Assembly: GCA_017455185.1 (NCBI GenBank)
Contig: JAFTBN010000035.1
Location: forward strand, 1-40,955
Direction: 5' to 3'
Source: Clostridia bacterium
GTDB lineage: Bacteria > Bacillota > Clostridia > Oscillospirales > CAG-272
Length of the DNA stretch: 40,955 nucleotides
This document shows positions 8,955 through 17,110 of the stretch, piece after piece. Each line of letters starts with the position of its first letter. The first letter of the stretch is position 1. Under the pieces are notes generated by a model, which had not been told where the DNA came from, ran no database searches, and was given only the letters and a program-made list of their open reading frames with translations. A program made the translations under genes and the position numbers.

Positions 8955-9049
8955 ACCAACCTCCTAAAAGACAAACACAGAGATTCCCACTCTTTTTTCA
9001 ACCGATATGATCTTCGCCTTCTCTGCGTTTTCCACCGGCCATCGAAACC

Positions 9050-9556
9050 TTATTGTCCGGTCAGATCCTCTGCATAGTAGAAATCTGCCCCGATTCCCAG
9101 CGACCTGCAGGCGGTAGCAATCGCATCCGCATAGGCTCTCTTGCAGGCTTCCTGGTCCGAACAATATTCATCATCCTCTATCGTTTCCCCGCTGTACCCC
9201 AAATCAATCACCATTTTGGATCCTCCGATTCCGACTATGGGTTTGGACCATTCCCCGTTGAACCGGACGTAGAGATTGATCCTGCAGGAGACAATCAATT
9301 CACAGCCGTGTGACGTCCCGGCCGTGGATTCTGTATGCCAGAATTTCGGAAGATCGGTATACCATCCAAGACCGCACGGTCCGAACATTTCGGTCAGCCT
9401 CTTGATGTCCCACATCGGGTTGATTTCGGTCTGTCCCTTGAATGGTCCGGACACAATGGTCTGCAGTGCTTCCGGGGGGACCTTGCGTCCCATCTCGTAA
9501 TATTTCATGAATTCGCTCATATCATATTTCTCCTTTGCTTCTTCTGTTTCTTTCAC
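9050..9556 (-). CDS. Phage-type Rad52-like single-strand annealing protein
   Basis: 168 residues. The core DIKRLTEMFGPCGLGWYT resembles the Rad52/Sak3 pattern of a helix ending in FG..GW. The segment ACKRAYADAIATACRSLGIG resembles the Rad52 segment with paired Ala/Asp and a terminal LG. Beta-strands with GCELIVSCRINLYV lie between. Such proteins anneal complementary single strands during phage recombination. The likely start is GTG at 9556, preceded by AAAGGA. The gene begins 6 bp after the stop of the NTF2-like gene, so the two form one operon. No other phage gene is nearby, which makes this an orphan. Assignment rests on motif memory, not on a search. Confidence 0.55.
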   Translation of the reverse strand: MKETEEAKEKYDMSEFMKYYEMGRKVPPEALQTIVSGPFKGQTEINPMWDIKRLTEMFGPCGLGWYTDLPKFWHTESTAGTSHGCELIVSCRINLYVRFNGEWSKPIVGIGGSKMVIDLGYSGETIEDDEYCSDQEACKRAYADAIATACRSLGIGADFYYAEDLTGQ

Positions 9557-9562
9557 AGCGCA

Positions 9563-10720
9563 TCAATTCCTTTCTTCCCCTCTTGGAATAAAATAAACAC
9601 CGGTTGTTTCAAATTGCCAGGAATCGCCTTCAAAGCAGCAATCCCATCCAAGGTCTTCCAAGAGCGCCTTGAGGTCATATCCGTTCTTTCCCTCCATATC
9701 TGCAAATGTGATTTCCCCATCCTTAAAGGAAACACCCATCAGGGAAAGATCCTCCTTTACATTGCGGTCTGACACATCCTTGTCGCCGTCACCGGAAAGG
9801 ATCCCGGCGATTCTTTCATCCGAGAGTTCATATGCTTCCTTATACCTTCTGAACACTTCCTTCTGGAAATCCGGGTCAAACGTAAGAATCCAGCCGTTGA
9901 GCGTATTCATGGCAAACCGGCAATCGTCATAATCCTCCCAGGACCGGAACGCTCCGTGACTCATGAGAATGTCCTGGATGTCTTCATCCTCGGTTTCGTC
10001 CAGATACGTGCTGTAACCGTCCCCGTCATTCAGATCAAAATCATCGGCATGTAGATCCACATATTCCGAGTTGCCGGCCTGAATCGCTGCGCGGAACGCA
10101 AAGTCTGCAAGGTCTCCGGAGTAGGAATCCTCATAGGAATCTATGTATTCATCCAACTCTGAGAAATCCTCCCCGGCTTCCTCCAGCATCCTCCTGATTT
10201 CGGCCTCCATGGCTGCGTCATCCGGTTTCTCCTCCGGCTCAAACGGCCCTGCCACGTGCCGGAAACGGACCAGCCCGGGCATACACAGATCGATGCGGGA
10301 AATCAGGCGGTTCTCATCCAGCTGGAGGTCGACAATGACTTCGTCAGTCCCCCCGTCCAGGGTCTGGCGCATGAGCATGGCCAGCTTGCCTTCCGGGTAC
10401 AAGAGCCCGACCAATGCCCTCCAGGCCTTTTCTCCGTTGGGATGGACCTGCGCGTTCCGGATGCGGTTCCTGCTGCCGACGAACTCCACAATGGTGCACG
10501 TGGGACAGGAGTTGCTCTTGCGAAGCGCTGCTCCTTTTCTCTTCAGATAATCCACAACAGCGGCTTTGCCGATATGGGGCCTCCGGACCCACTGGGATTC
10601 AAAAGCGCAACCGTCGGCAAGAAGCGGAAACAAGGTTTCAAATCTGCCGGATGAATAGCACCTGCAAAGGGTTTCCAGATACCCTTTGAGAATATCGTTG
10701 CTCTTGCTGTCTGTCTGCAT
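9563..10720 (-). CDS. Acidic protein with N-terminal NTF2-like (SnoaL-type) domain
   Basis: 385 residues from the ATG at 10720. This start is preferred over an upstream in-frame TTG at 10741 because GGAGGA lies 8 nt before the ATG. Residues ~8-130 resemble an NTF2/SnoaL-like barrel (YLETLCRCYSSGRFETLFPLLAD, shortened here to the first 20: YLETLCRCYSSGRFETLFPL), a fold often found in immunity-like or accessory proteins. Residues 150-385 are strongly acidic with no recognised domain. They include two EEAGEDFSELDEY-like stretches and a region resembling degenerate helical repeats. No signal peptide. It is the first gene of a two-gene unit with the annealing protein. Function unknown. Confidence 0.65.
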   Translation of the reverse strand: MQTDSKSNDILKGYLETLCRCYSSGRFETLFPLLADGCAFESQWVRRPHIGKAAVVDYLKRKGAALRKSNSCPTCTIVEFVGSRNRIRNAQVHPNGEKAWRALVGLLYPEGKLAMLMRQTLDGGTDEVIVDLQLDENRLISRIDLCMPGLVRFRHVAGPFEPEEKPDDAAMEAEIRRMLEEAGEDFSELDEYIDSYEDSYSGDLADFAFRAAIQAGNSEYVDLHADDFDLNDGDGYSTYLDETEDEDIQDILMSHGAFRSWEDYDDCRFAMNTLNGWILTFDPDFQKEVFRRYKEAYELSDERIAGILSGDGDKDVSDRNVKEDLSLMGVSFKDGEITFADMEGKNGYDLKALLEDLGWDCCFEGDSWQFETTGVYFIPRGEERN

Positions 10721-10794
10721 AGGACTCTTCCTCCGTAACAAAAAACCTGACGGCCCGCAAACAGTCTTCGGAAAGACCCGCGTTCCATTCTTAT

Positions 10795-10814
10795 TCTACC
10801 TTATTCTACCCTTT
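10795..10814. repeat. Tandem 10-mer at a possible -10 region
   Basis: On the minus strand GGTAGAATAA occurs twice in tandem upstream of the gene starting at 10720. One TAGAAT lies 18 bp from TTGCGC, a weak promoter match. The rest of 10815-11028 shows no gene that I can support. Confidence 0.35.
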
Positions 10815-11028
10815 TCGCGCAAGGTTTTTGTCGCCTTTGGAGCGACATTTTACCGGATGGAATCCTTTTTGCGGGGATCGGACCTGAAAAGGAGGATGTG
10901 CCGTTCCGCCGGCAAGGAAGGCACCTCATGCAGCCGCCCCGGATAGGACGGGAAAATCTGCCTGTCTCTTTTTTACAGTTCTTCGGAATCCGGCCGTGCG
11001 CAGCAAAACCGGTCCGTCCTTTCCAAAC

Positions 11029-11059
11029 AAAAAAACCGGGCTCCCTTATGAGTCCGGTT
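11029..11059 (-). terminator. Rho-independent terminator of the conjugation operon
   Basis: Read on the minus strand, AACCGG (11059-11054) pairs with CCGGTT (11039-11034), extended by CTC/GAG-type pairs around a short loop and followed by a run of T. The hairpin overlaps the last codons and TAA of the VirD4 gene, so it closes the operon. Confidence 0.75.
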
Positions 11060-12941
11060 CTTCTGTATCCGGGGTGTCCTCGCCCCTTTTCTGTCGGTAT
11101 ACCAGATGCATGGACCGGGGACCCTCCTCCCGGGTCTGCGCCCCGGTTCCGCTCCTCACGTCCCGCGGCAGGCCGTACCGGCCCTTCTTCGGCCATTCCC
11201 GGTTCTGCCCGTCCTGCGTGCCGTGTTCCATCGGGCCGGATACCCGGCCCGCCCCGCTGTCGCCATGACCCCTGGGATAGGCCTGACGCACCGCCCGGAT
11301 CAGGTCGATGGAGGACAGACTCTTCATCCGGAAATCCACCGGTTCGTGCTCGTACGGTTTGTCGAACACAATCCCCCACTGCCGGAAAAGCCGGAATTTC
11401 ATCCGGGCCGGGTCGCACCCGGTCCGCTCCACGATGAACGTTCCCTTGGGCAGCCGCTTGAGTTCGTCCTGTGTCATCAGAGGTCGGGCCATCATGGAGA
11501 CCGTTTTGGAGGAATCCCCCGCAGACAGGCTGAGGGATCCCGTCTGGGCGGTCCTGGACCCCATGGACTCCGAGAGCACCTTGGCCGAGGAGGAATTCGG
11601 GGCGAATCCCCCGAACAGGGTCAGCTGGACGTTGTCCACGATGATCTCCGCCCCCTCGTTTCCGTAATGCGACCGCAGCTGGGCAAAGGACTGGATGACC
11701 GGGACGAGCATAAGGCCCCTGGACCTTGCGGCCGAGAACATCATCTCGGCCGACTCGATCTTGGGAAAAGTCCCGAACTCGTCGCAGAAGAAGATGACCC
11801 GGTTGCGAAGCCTTCCCCCGTTTTCATCCGCGCAGGCCAGCAGTTCCCGGTAGTATTCCTGAATCAAAAGGGACACGATGCTGTATTTGGTCGGGTCCTC
11901 CTCGGGCAGGATGATGAAAAGGGCCGTCTTCCCGTCCGCCAGGTCCCCCGCACTGACGGACGAGGGACGGCACAGGATGGATTCCAGTTCGGTATCCAGA
12001 AAGACGTTGAGGCGCGAGAGCGCCGTCGAGATGACCGACGCCAGGGTCTGGTTTTCGGCGGCCGACACGGCCGAGGCGAACCAGCGCGCCTTGTGAACCG
12101 AGGGCAGCGCCTCAAGGATCTCGGGCATGCCCACATGGTCCTTCGCCTCGTCCTTGCGGAAGGTTTCGGACAGAATCCGGAAAACCGACACGATGTGCCG
12201 CTTGTCTGCCTCGCCGAACTGGGCCACCAGCAGAATCGCCGCGGTGATCAGCCCCTCGGCCGCCTCGTAAAAGAAGGTGTTCTGCCCGTATCCGGTCTCA
12301 CCCGATCCCTGCATGACCAGGGTCCTTGCGATGATCTTCGCGTACTTTTCGGCGCTGGCCCGGTAGTGCACCTCCCCGGTCGCCTCATACAGATCCATAT
12401 GACGGTTCACCTGCTCGAGCAGATTGCACCCGTCGGACCGGGTCGGGTTGCGCAGGTCTATGACGCTGACCCGGTACCCGTAATCCTCGCTTGCAATCCG
12501 GGCATAATGGCGGGCCAGGTCCCCCTTGGTGTCGGTCACAAGGAATCCCACGCCGGTCGCAAGAGCGTATTCAAGGCAGGGATAGAGCCAATAGGCGGTT
12601 TTGCCGACGCCCGCCGCCCCAATCATGAGCACGTGCACGTCGCCGCACTCGGCATAGGCCCGCATCTTTCCTTTCCTTCTGACGCACCCGGCCAGGACTC
12701 CTCCTTTTTTCGGTCTTGAAGAAGGATCCCGTCTCCACTTTTCCGGGTCGAATTCCACGGTCTCCCAGACCCGCCCGAAGTCCCGTTTGCGCATCCATCT
12801 GGCGCTTCCGTGCTGGCCGTGCCCCACGGTTCCGTCCGAGATGCCCCGCAGCCCGCCTATGGTTCTCGGCAATACCCGCGTCAGGGCAAACAGTCCCGCC
12901 GCCCCGAAGAAAATCAGAAGCAGGATTCCCGTCGTTTCCAT
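11046..12941 (-). CDS. VirD4/TraG type IV coupling protein
   Basis: 631 residues, ATG at 12941 after AAAGGA. An N-terminal membrane segment (GILLLIFFGAAGLFALTRVL) anchors it. Walker A is MIGAAGVGKTAYW near residue 112, then VTDTKGDLARHYARIA. Walker B is VIFFCDEFGTFPKIE near residue 390. QSFAQLRSHYG and the TQDELKRLPKGTFIVE segment are typical of Firmicutes TraG/VirD4. This ATPase couples the relaxosome to the secretion channel at the inner face of the membrane. The C-terminal ~80 residues are low-complexity Arg/Gly-rich and poorly conserved in appearance. Last gene of the operon. No relaxase for it to recruit is in the window. Confidence 0.92.
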   Translation of the reverse strand: METTGILLLIFFGAAGLFALTRVLPRTIGGLRGISDGTVGHGQHGSARWMRKRDFGRVWETVEFDPEKWRRDPSSRPKKGGVLAGCVRRKGKMRAYAECGDVHVLMIGAAGVGKTAYWLYPCLEYALATGVGFLVTDTKGDLARHYARIASEDYGYRVSVIDLRNPTRSDGCNLLEQVNRHMDLYEATGEVHYRASAEKYAKIIARTLVMQGSGETGYGQNTFFYEAAEGLITAAILLVAQFGEADKRHIVSVFRILSETFRKDEAKDHVGMPEILEALPSVHKARWFASAVSAAENQTLASVISTALSRLNVFLDTELESILCRPSSVSAGDLADGKTALFIILPEEDPTKYSIVSLLIQEYYRELLACADENGGRLRNRVIFFCDEFGTFPKIESAEMMFSAARSRGLMLVPVIQSFAQLRSHYGNEGAEIIVDNVQLTLFGGFAPNSSSAKVLSESMGSRTAQTGSLSLSAGDSSKTVSMMARPLMTQDELKRLPKGTFIVERTGCDPARMKFRLFRQWGIVFDKPYEHEPVDFRMKSLSSIDLIRAVRQAYPRGHGDSGAGRVSGPMEHGTQDGQNREWPKKGRYGLPRDVRSGTGAQTREEGPRSMHLVYRQKRGEDTPDTEEPDS

Positions 12942-13086
12942 TTCTCAGTCCTTTCCTTTCTCCGAGCCGCCGCAACCGTTTTGTCCTCTGTGACCTTCCT
13001 GCCCAACCTTCTTTCTCCTTTTCCCGCAAAAACCACGGAATGCGTCGGAAATCCCGTCTTTTTTCATGTCGGAAGAAGAACCTGCA

Positions 13087-13142
13087 GCATCAAAGCATCA
13101 AAGCATAAAAGCATAAAAGCATAAAAGCATAAAAACATAAAT
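13087..13142. repeat. Octamer microsatellite (GCATAAAA-type), 7 copies
   Basis: Seven adjacent 8-mers: GCATCAAA twice, GCATAAAA four times, then ACATAAAT. They fill the 216-bp gap between two conjugation genes and are AT-rich in otherwise very GC-rich DNA. The remaining part of the gap (12942-13086) has no convincing gene. Confidence 0.9.
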
Positions 13143-13157
13143 GCGGAAGAATCCCGG

Positions 13158-13703
13158 TCAGTTCCGCTGTTCCGGATGACCGGAAACCGGCTCTGTCTCC
13201 GCCGGGCCATGCCGGGCTTCTTCCGCTTCGGTTTCCTCTCTTCCCCGTCTCTCCCAAAGAGCCGCAAGAGGCTCCAAAAAAAGGCCGGATTCCCCGTCTG
13301 TTTCCAGATACCCGACCCGAGTCAGTCCGGCAGGTCCTTCCGTGACGTACACCCGGCAGAACGCAAAAGGGCCCGCTTCCCTTCCTTCCTCGCCGGCCGA
13401 GCAAAGGAAGGCTAGGGCGACCAGTGTCCTTTCCTCCCCGTCCGGCAGTTCGGGCTCCATCTCTTCCATACATGACGCAAGCTTTTCTTCAGACCCTTCC
13501 TCAAACAGAAAAGCCATCGGCATTCCTGAAAGGTTTTCTTCCTGCACCGGGAGAATCACGTCGGGCAGAACCCGCAGCGAACCGAAGAAGAAAAGCAAGG
13601 GAGAAAAAAGCAGAACCAGTGCTCCGCAAAGGATCGCGAGCGCGGGACTTTGTCCCTTCGGCTTTTGCAAAAGCCGCAAAGCCGCCCGGACCGACGCCCT
13701 CAC
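13158..13703 (-). CDS. Single-pass membrane protein of the conjugation operon
   Basis: 181 residues from a GTG at 13703 that overlaps the VirB4 stop (GTGA). Frames open further upstream are shadows of VirB4. One strong membrane segment lies near residues 20-45 (LAILCGALVLLFSPLLFFFG). An acidic extracytoplasmic part follows, with VALAFLCSAGEEG and FAFCRVYVTEGPAGLTRVGY. In comparable elements the gene after VirB4 is often a cell-wall hydrolase; no hydrolase motif is visible here. The topology resembles small VirB8-like or channel-associated proteins only in layout. No family recognised. Confidence 0.65.
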   Translation of the reverse strand: MRASVRAALRLLQKPKGQSPALAILCGALVLLFSPLLFFFGSLRVLPDVILPVQEENLSGMPMAFLFEEGSEEKLASCMEEMEPELPDGEERTLVALAFLCSAGEEGREAGPFAFCRVYVTEGPAGLTRVGYLETDGESGLFLEPLAALWERRGREETEAEEARHGPAETEPVSGHPEQRN

Positions 13704-15454
13704 CGGCCTTCCCCGCAGATGGCCCCGGCCCAGTCCGGGGCCTTTATGTTCAGCCGCATCCGCTCCCCGCCGCACCGGAACAGGCACTTTCCCCTGCCCG
13801 GCCCCGAGATGGCGGCGTATTCGGCGGCGCTCAGATGGAGCATGTCGCAGAAAAGCCGCCGGTCCACCGTTCCCCCGTAAAAGAGAAACTGGTAGGTCGG
13901 GATGGCGAAAAGGGGCTTGGCCATCTCCCGGATGTGCTCCTGGAGAAAGTCCTCCAGATTCTGCGAGGCCAGGATGCAGGCGCTGTCCCGTTTGCGCGCC
14001 CGCTTGACCGTATTCCGGATGAATTCCAATATTTTCGGCCGGGACAGAAACAGATACAGCTCGTCAATGGCCAGCACGGTCTGTCCCCGCACGAGCAGTT
14101 CGTGCTGCATGTAGGACAGCAGGTTGAACAGCACCGCGTCCCTCACTTTGGCGTTCTGGTCGAGCAGCCCCTTCACCCCGAAGGTCAGGACCGTGCTCTC
14201 CCCCCGCTCCCTGTCGCCCAGCCGGGTCGGGCCGTTGAAAAATCCGGACTCGGACCCCTCGCACATGGGCGCCAGGAGCACGTAAAGCCTGCGCGAGGCT
14301 TCCATGGAAAGCAGCTCCCCCGCCGTCTCCCCGCTCTCCAGCGTCGCCCGGATCAGGGCCAGCAAATCCCCGGGAAGGGGCACTTTCCCCTCTTTTTGCG
14401 GCACGGGGTCGGAAAAATCGAGAAAGCAGGTCCGGTACAGCCGGCGCAGATAGAATTCCAGCGTTCCCAGCAGTTCGTCGTCCATGTCCCGGTAGATCCG
14501 GAAGAAATCCTTGAGCTGGGCGACGAAATCCCCCACGGTGTCCTTCCCGCTCCCGGACCGCCTGGGCTGAAGCGGGTTGATCCGGTGCTCCCCGTCGCAA
14601 AGGTCGACGTAGGTCCCGCCCAGGGCCCTCGTCAGTCCCCTGTATTCGTCCTCGGCGTCCAGGAGCAGAATCCGCCGGCCCATGAGCCGGAAATGCAGGC
14701 AAAGCAGCCGCAAAAGATAGGATTTCCCCTCTCCGGAGTTGCCCAGAATCAGGCAGTGGCTGTTGGTCCGCTCCGAGTCCATACGCGTCAGGTCGACCGC
14801 AATCCTCCCTCCGTCCGGACTGTCCCCCAGGGGCAGGCCGTGCGGGTCGGACCGGGACGCGAAGGAAAAGGGATACAGATTGGCCGCCGAGGAGGCGGGC
14901 ATCGTATGGAAGAGCCGGTCGGGCAGAAGGCAGTCCCCCGTCGGGGTGCAGGAAAGGAAGGCGTCCCGCTGGCGCAGCCAGAGCCGGTCCTCCTCGATGC
15001 CGCCCCGCCTCAGTTCCAGTCGGACCTGCTCGCAAAGAAGGCGCAGCGCCCTTTGGGTCGGGGCCTCCATCTCCAACAGGATCAGGACGTCGAAAAGGCT
15101 CTCCCCGCTCCCCCGGAGACGAAGGATCAGATCCCGCAGATCGAGATAGTCCTCCTCCCGCCTGACCTCCCTTTCGGTCGCCTCCCCCTCGACGTGCATC
15201 CGGGTCCTGCGCCCGGCTTTGGAAAGCAGGCGTTCGGCCTCGGGACCGGGCGTCCGGCGGAAATAAAGATGCACCCGCACCCCCGGGATGGAAGCGATGG
15301 GGCTGAGAAGGGCCGAAAGATCAGTCCTTGGAGGAAAGGCGCGTACGGTCCGGACGCACCTCCATCCCTTCCCGTATTGCAACGCATCCGGCCGGACCGT
15401 GACCTGCCCGGGCAAACGGGGCCCGGGCCTGTCGGATATTTCCATTTTCGTCAT
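13700..15454 (-). CDS. VirB4/TraE-type conjugation ATPase
   Basis: 584 residues from ATG at 15454, which overlaps the upstream stop by ATGA. The longer open frame to 16300 is rejected because it covers two other genes. Walker A is LILGNSGEGKSYLLRL near residue 235, followed by ILLLDAEDEYRGL. Walker B is TVLAIDELYLFLSRPKILEF near residue 465, then ACILASQNLEDFL. The N-terminal 150 residues match the VirB4 non-ATPase region (VRVHLYFRR...). This ATPase energises assembly of the type IV secretion channel. It is shorter than many relatives because the first ~200 residues may be encoded by the preceding gene. Confidence 0.9.
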   Translation of the reverse strand: MTKMEISDRPGPRLPGQVTVRPDALQYGKGWRCVRTVRAFPPRTDLSALLSPIASIPGVRVHLYFRRTPGPEAERLLSKAGRRTRMHVEGEATEREVRREEDYLDLRDLILRLRGSGESLFDVLILLEMEAPTQRALRLLCEQVRLELRRGGIEEDRLWLRQRDAFLSCTPTGDCLLPDRLFHTMPASSAANLYPFSFASRSDPHGLPLGDSPDGGRIAVDLTRMDSERTNSHCLILGNSGEGKSYLLRLLCLHFRLMGRRILLLDAEDEYRGLTRALGGTYVDLCDGEHRINPLQPRRSGSGKDTVGDFVAQLKDFFRIYRDMDDELLGTLEFYLRRLYRTCFLDFSDPVPQKEGKVPLPGDLLALIRATLESGETAGELLSMEASRRLYVLLAPMCEGSESGFFNGPTRLGDRERGESTVLTFGVKGLLDQNAKVRDAVLFNLLSYMQHELLVRGQTVLAIDELYLFLSRPKILEFIRNTVKRARKRDSACILASQNLEDFLQEHIREMAKPLFAIPTYQFLFYGGTVDRRLFCDMLHLSAAEYAAISGPGRGKCLFRCGGERMRLNIKAPDWAGAICGEGR

Positions 15455-16068
15455 TCGCTCATCCCCTCTTTCGCGTTCTCCCCGAACCAGGCTTCGAGAA
15501 GCCTTGCCGCCCCTTCGGTGTCCATGGGACCAAGGCCCAGGGCCCGCAGGGACTCGTCCATGGCGGAAAAGGAACGTCCCTCCCGCCGGCGCAAAAGCAG
15601 GCAGAATGCCTTCTGTCCGCCCCCGGCCCGGGCTTCCTCCGCCCGGGCGAGTCTTAGCAGATCCGCCATCTCCTCCTGCCCCCTCTCCCTTTCTTCCCGC
15701 TCCCGGGCGGCCAGGTATTCCAGCCGTTCGCTTTTGTCCTCGGGCAGGTCGCAGCAAAGGATCTCGGCCTCGGGGCAGCTTTCGAGCAGGGCGGAAAAGA
15801 GTTCCACCCGGTCCCATCTCTCCGAGGGGGACAGCAGGCTCAGGTCGCGCGCCGAAATGGTATACAGGCGCACCTCCTGGGCCGGTCCGTCCCGGGGATC
15901 CAGCAGATAACCCGTCCGGGTATACCCAACAAAGGGACACAGCGCCCCCACGGGCGCCGTCCCGCCCCGGTGGGCCATCCGCTCCCGGACGGCCTTGAAA
16001 AAGGAAGGAAAGACCGGCGGCCGGGCCCGGCCCGGTCTTTTGTTTTTTCCCTTGGTCCCACCCGTCAT
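15451..16068 (-). CDS. Conjugation protein resembling the extreme N-terminus of VirB4 (TrsD-like position)
   Basis: 205 residues. ATG at 16068 overlaps the previous stop (ATGA), and its own stop overlaps the VirB4 start in the same way, so translation is coupled on both sides. The segment YTISARDLSLLSPSERWDRV followed by ELFSALLESCPEAEILCCDL resembles the opening region of VirB4-family proteins, where a beta-hairpin is followed by an ILxxFxxxLNSL-type helix. A charged helix (LAAREREERERGQEEMADLL) and a small C-terminal domain follow. No membrane segment. It could be a separated VirB4 N-terminal module or a TrsD-like accessory protein, and the choice is inference. Confidence 0.6.
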   Translation of the reverse strand: MTGGTKGKNKRPGRARPPVFPSFFKAVRERMAHRGGTAPVGALCPFVGYTRTGYLLDPRDGPAQEVRLYTISARDLSLLSPSERWDRVELFSALLESCPEAEILCCDLPEDKSERLEYLAAREREERERGQEEMADLLRLARAEEARAGGGQKAFCLLLRRREGRSFSAMDESLRALGLGPMDTEGAARLLEAWFGENAKEGMSE

Positions 16069-16712
16069 CCCGTCTCCTTTCGGCCCCTTCCCGGTTTCTT
16101 TCGCCCTTCATCCCCGCCCCCGGATCCTTCGGCCGTTCTTCGGTACCTCCGAATTTCCAGAAAGAAGAACCGGAAAAGAAGTCCCAGCCATTCCAGAAGG
16201 GACACTTCGCCCGATCGCATGGAAAGGATGAGCGAAAAGATTCCGGGAAGAACGAAAAAGGTCCTGCCGCTGAGCACAAAGAAAAGCACCCCCGCGCCAA
16301 GGATTACGCACCCCCGGAACAGATCCGACACCCGCCAAAGAAGAAAAGAGGGCTTTTGCCTCAGTCCCGCCGGATACAGACTCTCCCGGCCCGCGCCCCT
16401 CTCCTTTTCCTCAAGTCCCTTTTCTCCGTACATAAGAATCCTTTCTCCTTCCAGGGCCGTCTCGAAGACGGCCAGGACGCACCCCACAAAGAAAAGGCAC
16501 GTCCCGCAGGTCCGGATAAAGGAAATCAGGGCCTGCACCCAGGGAAGGCTGAAAAGCGAGAGGCCTATACCTTCCATCTGCCGCAGCAGCCAGTCCAGGC
16601 ATTTCCCCAGTCCCCCGGCCATCGCGTCGAGGAACGAGGACCACAGATTGGTTCCCAGGCCCGAGAGCATTTCCCGGATTTTGCCAAGGAACCGGTCCAT
16701 CAGGCTGTCCAT
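16065..16712 (-). CDS. VirB6/TrbL-like (DUF6045-type) membrane protein
   Basis: 215 residues, ATG at 16712 just after the DUF3852 stop, with GAGGTGAG as ribosome site. An amphipathic N-terminus (MDSLMDRFLGKIREMLSGLG) is followed by membrane segments near residues 60-85 (TCGTCLFFVGCVLAVFE), 128-148 (GCVILGAGVLFFVLSG) and 150-190. The C-terminal tail is Arg/Lys/Gly-rich. Position directly after DUF3852 and before the VirB4 pair is where clostridial elements encode their VirB6-like channel protein. It is shorter than a typical TrbL, and I place it by topology and order more than by motif. Confidence 0.6.
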   Translation of the reverse strand: MDSLMDRFLGKIREMLSGLGTNLWSSFLDAMAGGLGKCLDWLLRQMEGIGLSLFSLPWVQALISFIRTCGTCLFFVGCVLAVFETALEGERILMYGEKGLEEKERGAGRESLYPAGLRQKPSFLLWRVSDLFRGCVILGAGVLFFVLSGRTFFVLPGIFSLILSMRSGEVSLLEWLGLLFRFFFLEIRRYRRTAEGSGGGDEGRKKPGRGRKETG

Positions 16713-16720
16713 TTCTCACC

Positions 16721-17110
16721 TCAGATGATCTTCCAGAGATACAGGGGCGCCGTCAGGGAAAACAGCAAAGTCGCGAGCAGGATCGCCGGTCCCGTCCACT
16801 CGAACTGCCCGTGCTTGCGGAAGTCCAGATAGGCCGTGGCCACCTTCACGAAGAAGAGCACGGCGAGCACCAGGTCGATGACGGGAAAGACCACCCGGTT
16901 CACCACCCCCTTGACCTGTTCCCTTGCGGCAAGCCAGGTCTGTTCCACGGCTCCCGCCACGTCCCCGGTCTCCCCCTCGGCAAAGGCGGGCAGTACCGAG
17001 ATCCCTGCGAGCAGCAGCATCGCAAAGAGGACCGGAATCATCCTCCGTCCCGCTTCAGAGAGCCGGGGCCATGCCGGGCCGCAGAAGCCGGTCGTTCGCT
17101 TTTTCCTCAT
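16721..17110 (-). CDS. DUF3852 membrane protein (VirB2-like pilin candidate)
   Basis: 129 residues from ATG at 17110, chosen because AGGAGG lies 8 nt upstream; the longer frame is a shadow. A signal-like segment (VLFAMLLLAGISVLPAFAEG) is followed by VKGVVNRVVFPVIDLVLAVL, a central membrane helix, the conserved motif DFRKHGQFEWTGPAIL, and a second helix ending in LTAPLYLWKI. This pattern is the DUF3852 family found in clostridial conjugative elements just upstream of the channel genes. Two helices plus a cleavable leader suggest a VirB2-like subunit, which is inference. Its start lies inside the 3' end of the preceding gene (56-bp overlap). Confidence 0.8.
   Translation of the reverse strand: MRKKRTTGFCGPAWPRLSEAGRRMIPVLFAMLLLAGISVLPAFAEGETGDVAGAVEQTWLAAREQVKGVVNRVVFPVIDLVLAVLFFVKVATAYLDFRKHGQFEWTGPAILLATLLFSLTAPLYLWKII

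Noticed and set aside
11106..12719. Long plus-strand open frame of 537 codons opposite virD4
   Set aside because: Arg/Pro/Gly/His-rich shadow in GC-rich DNA; the minus strand has clear VirD4 motifs.
12942..13086. Short overlapping frame before virD4 starting at a TTG
   Set aside because: About 30 codons, basic composition only, overlaps virD4; not enough support.
13424..15910. Plus-strand open frame of 828 codons
   Set aside because: Antisense to VirB4 and its neighbours, low-complexity composition, no motifs; a codon-bias shadow.
15455..16300. N-terminal extension of VirB4 to give 866 residues
   Set aside because: It would cover two translationally coupled genes; ATG at 15454 with ATGA overlap is better.
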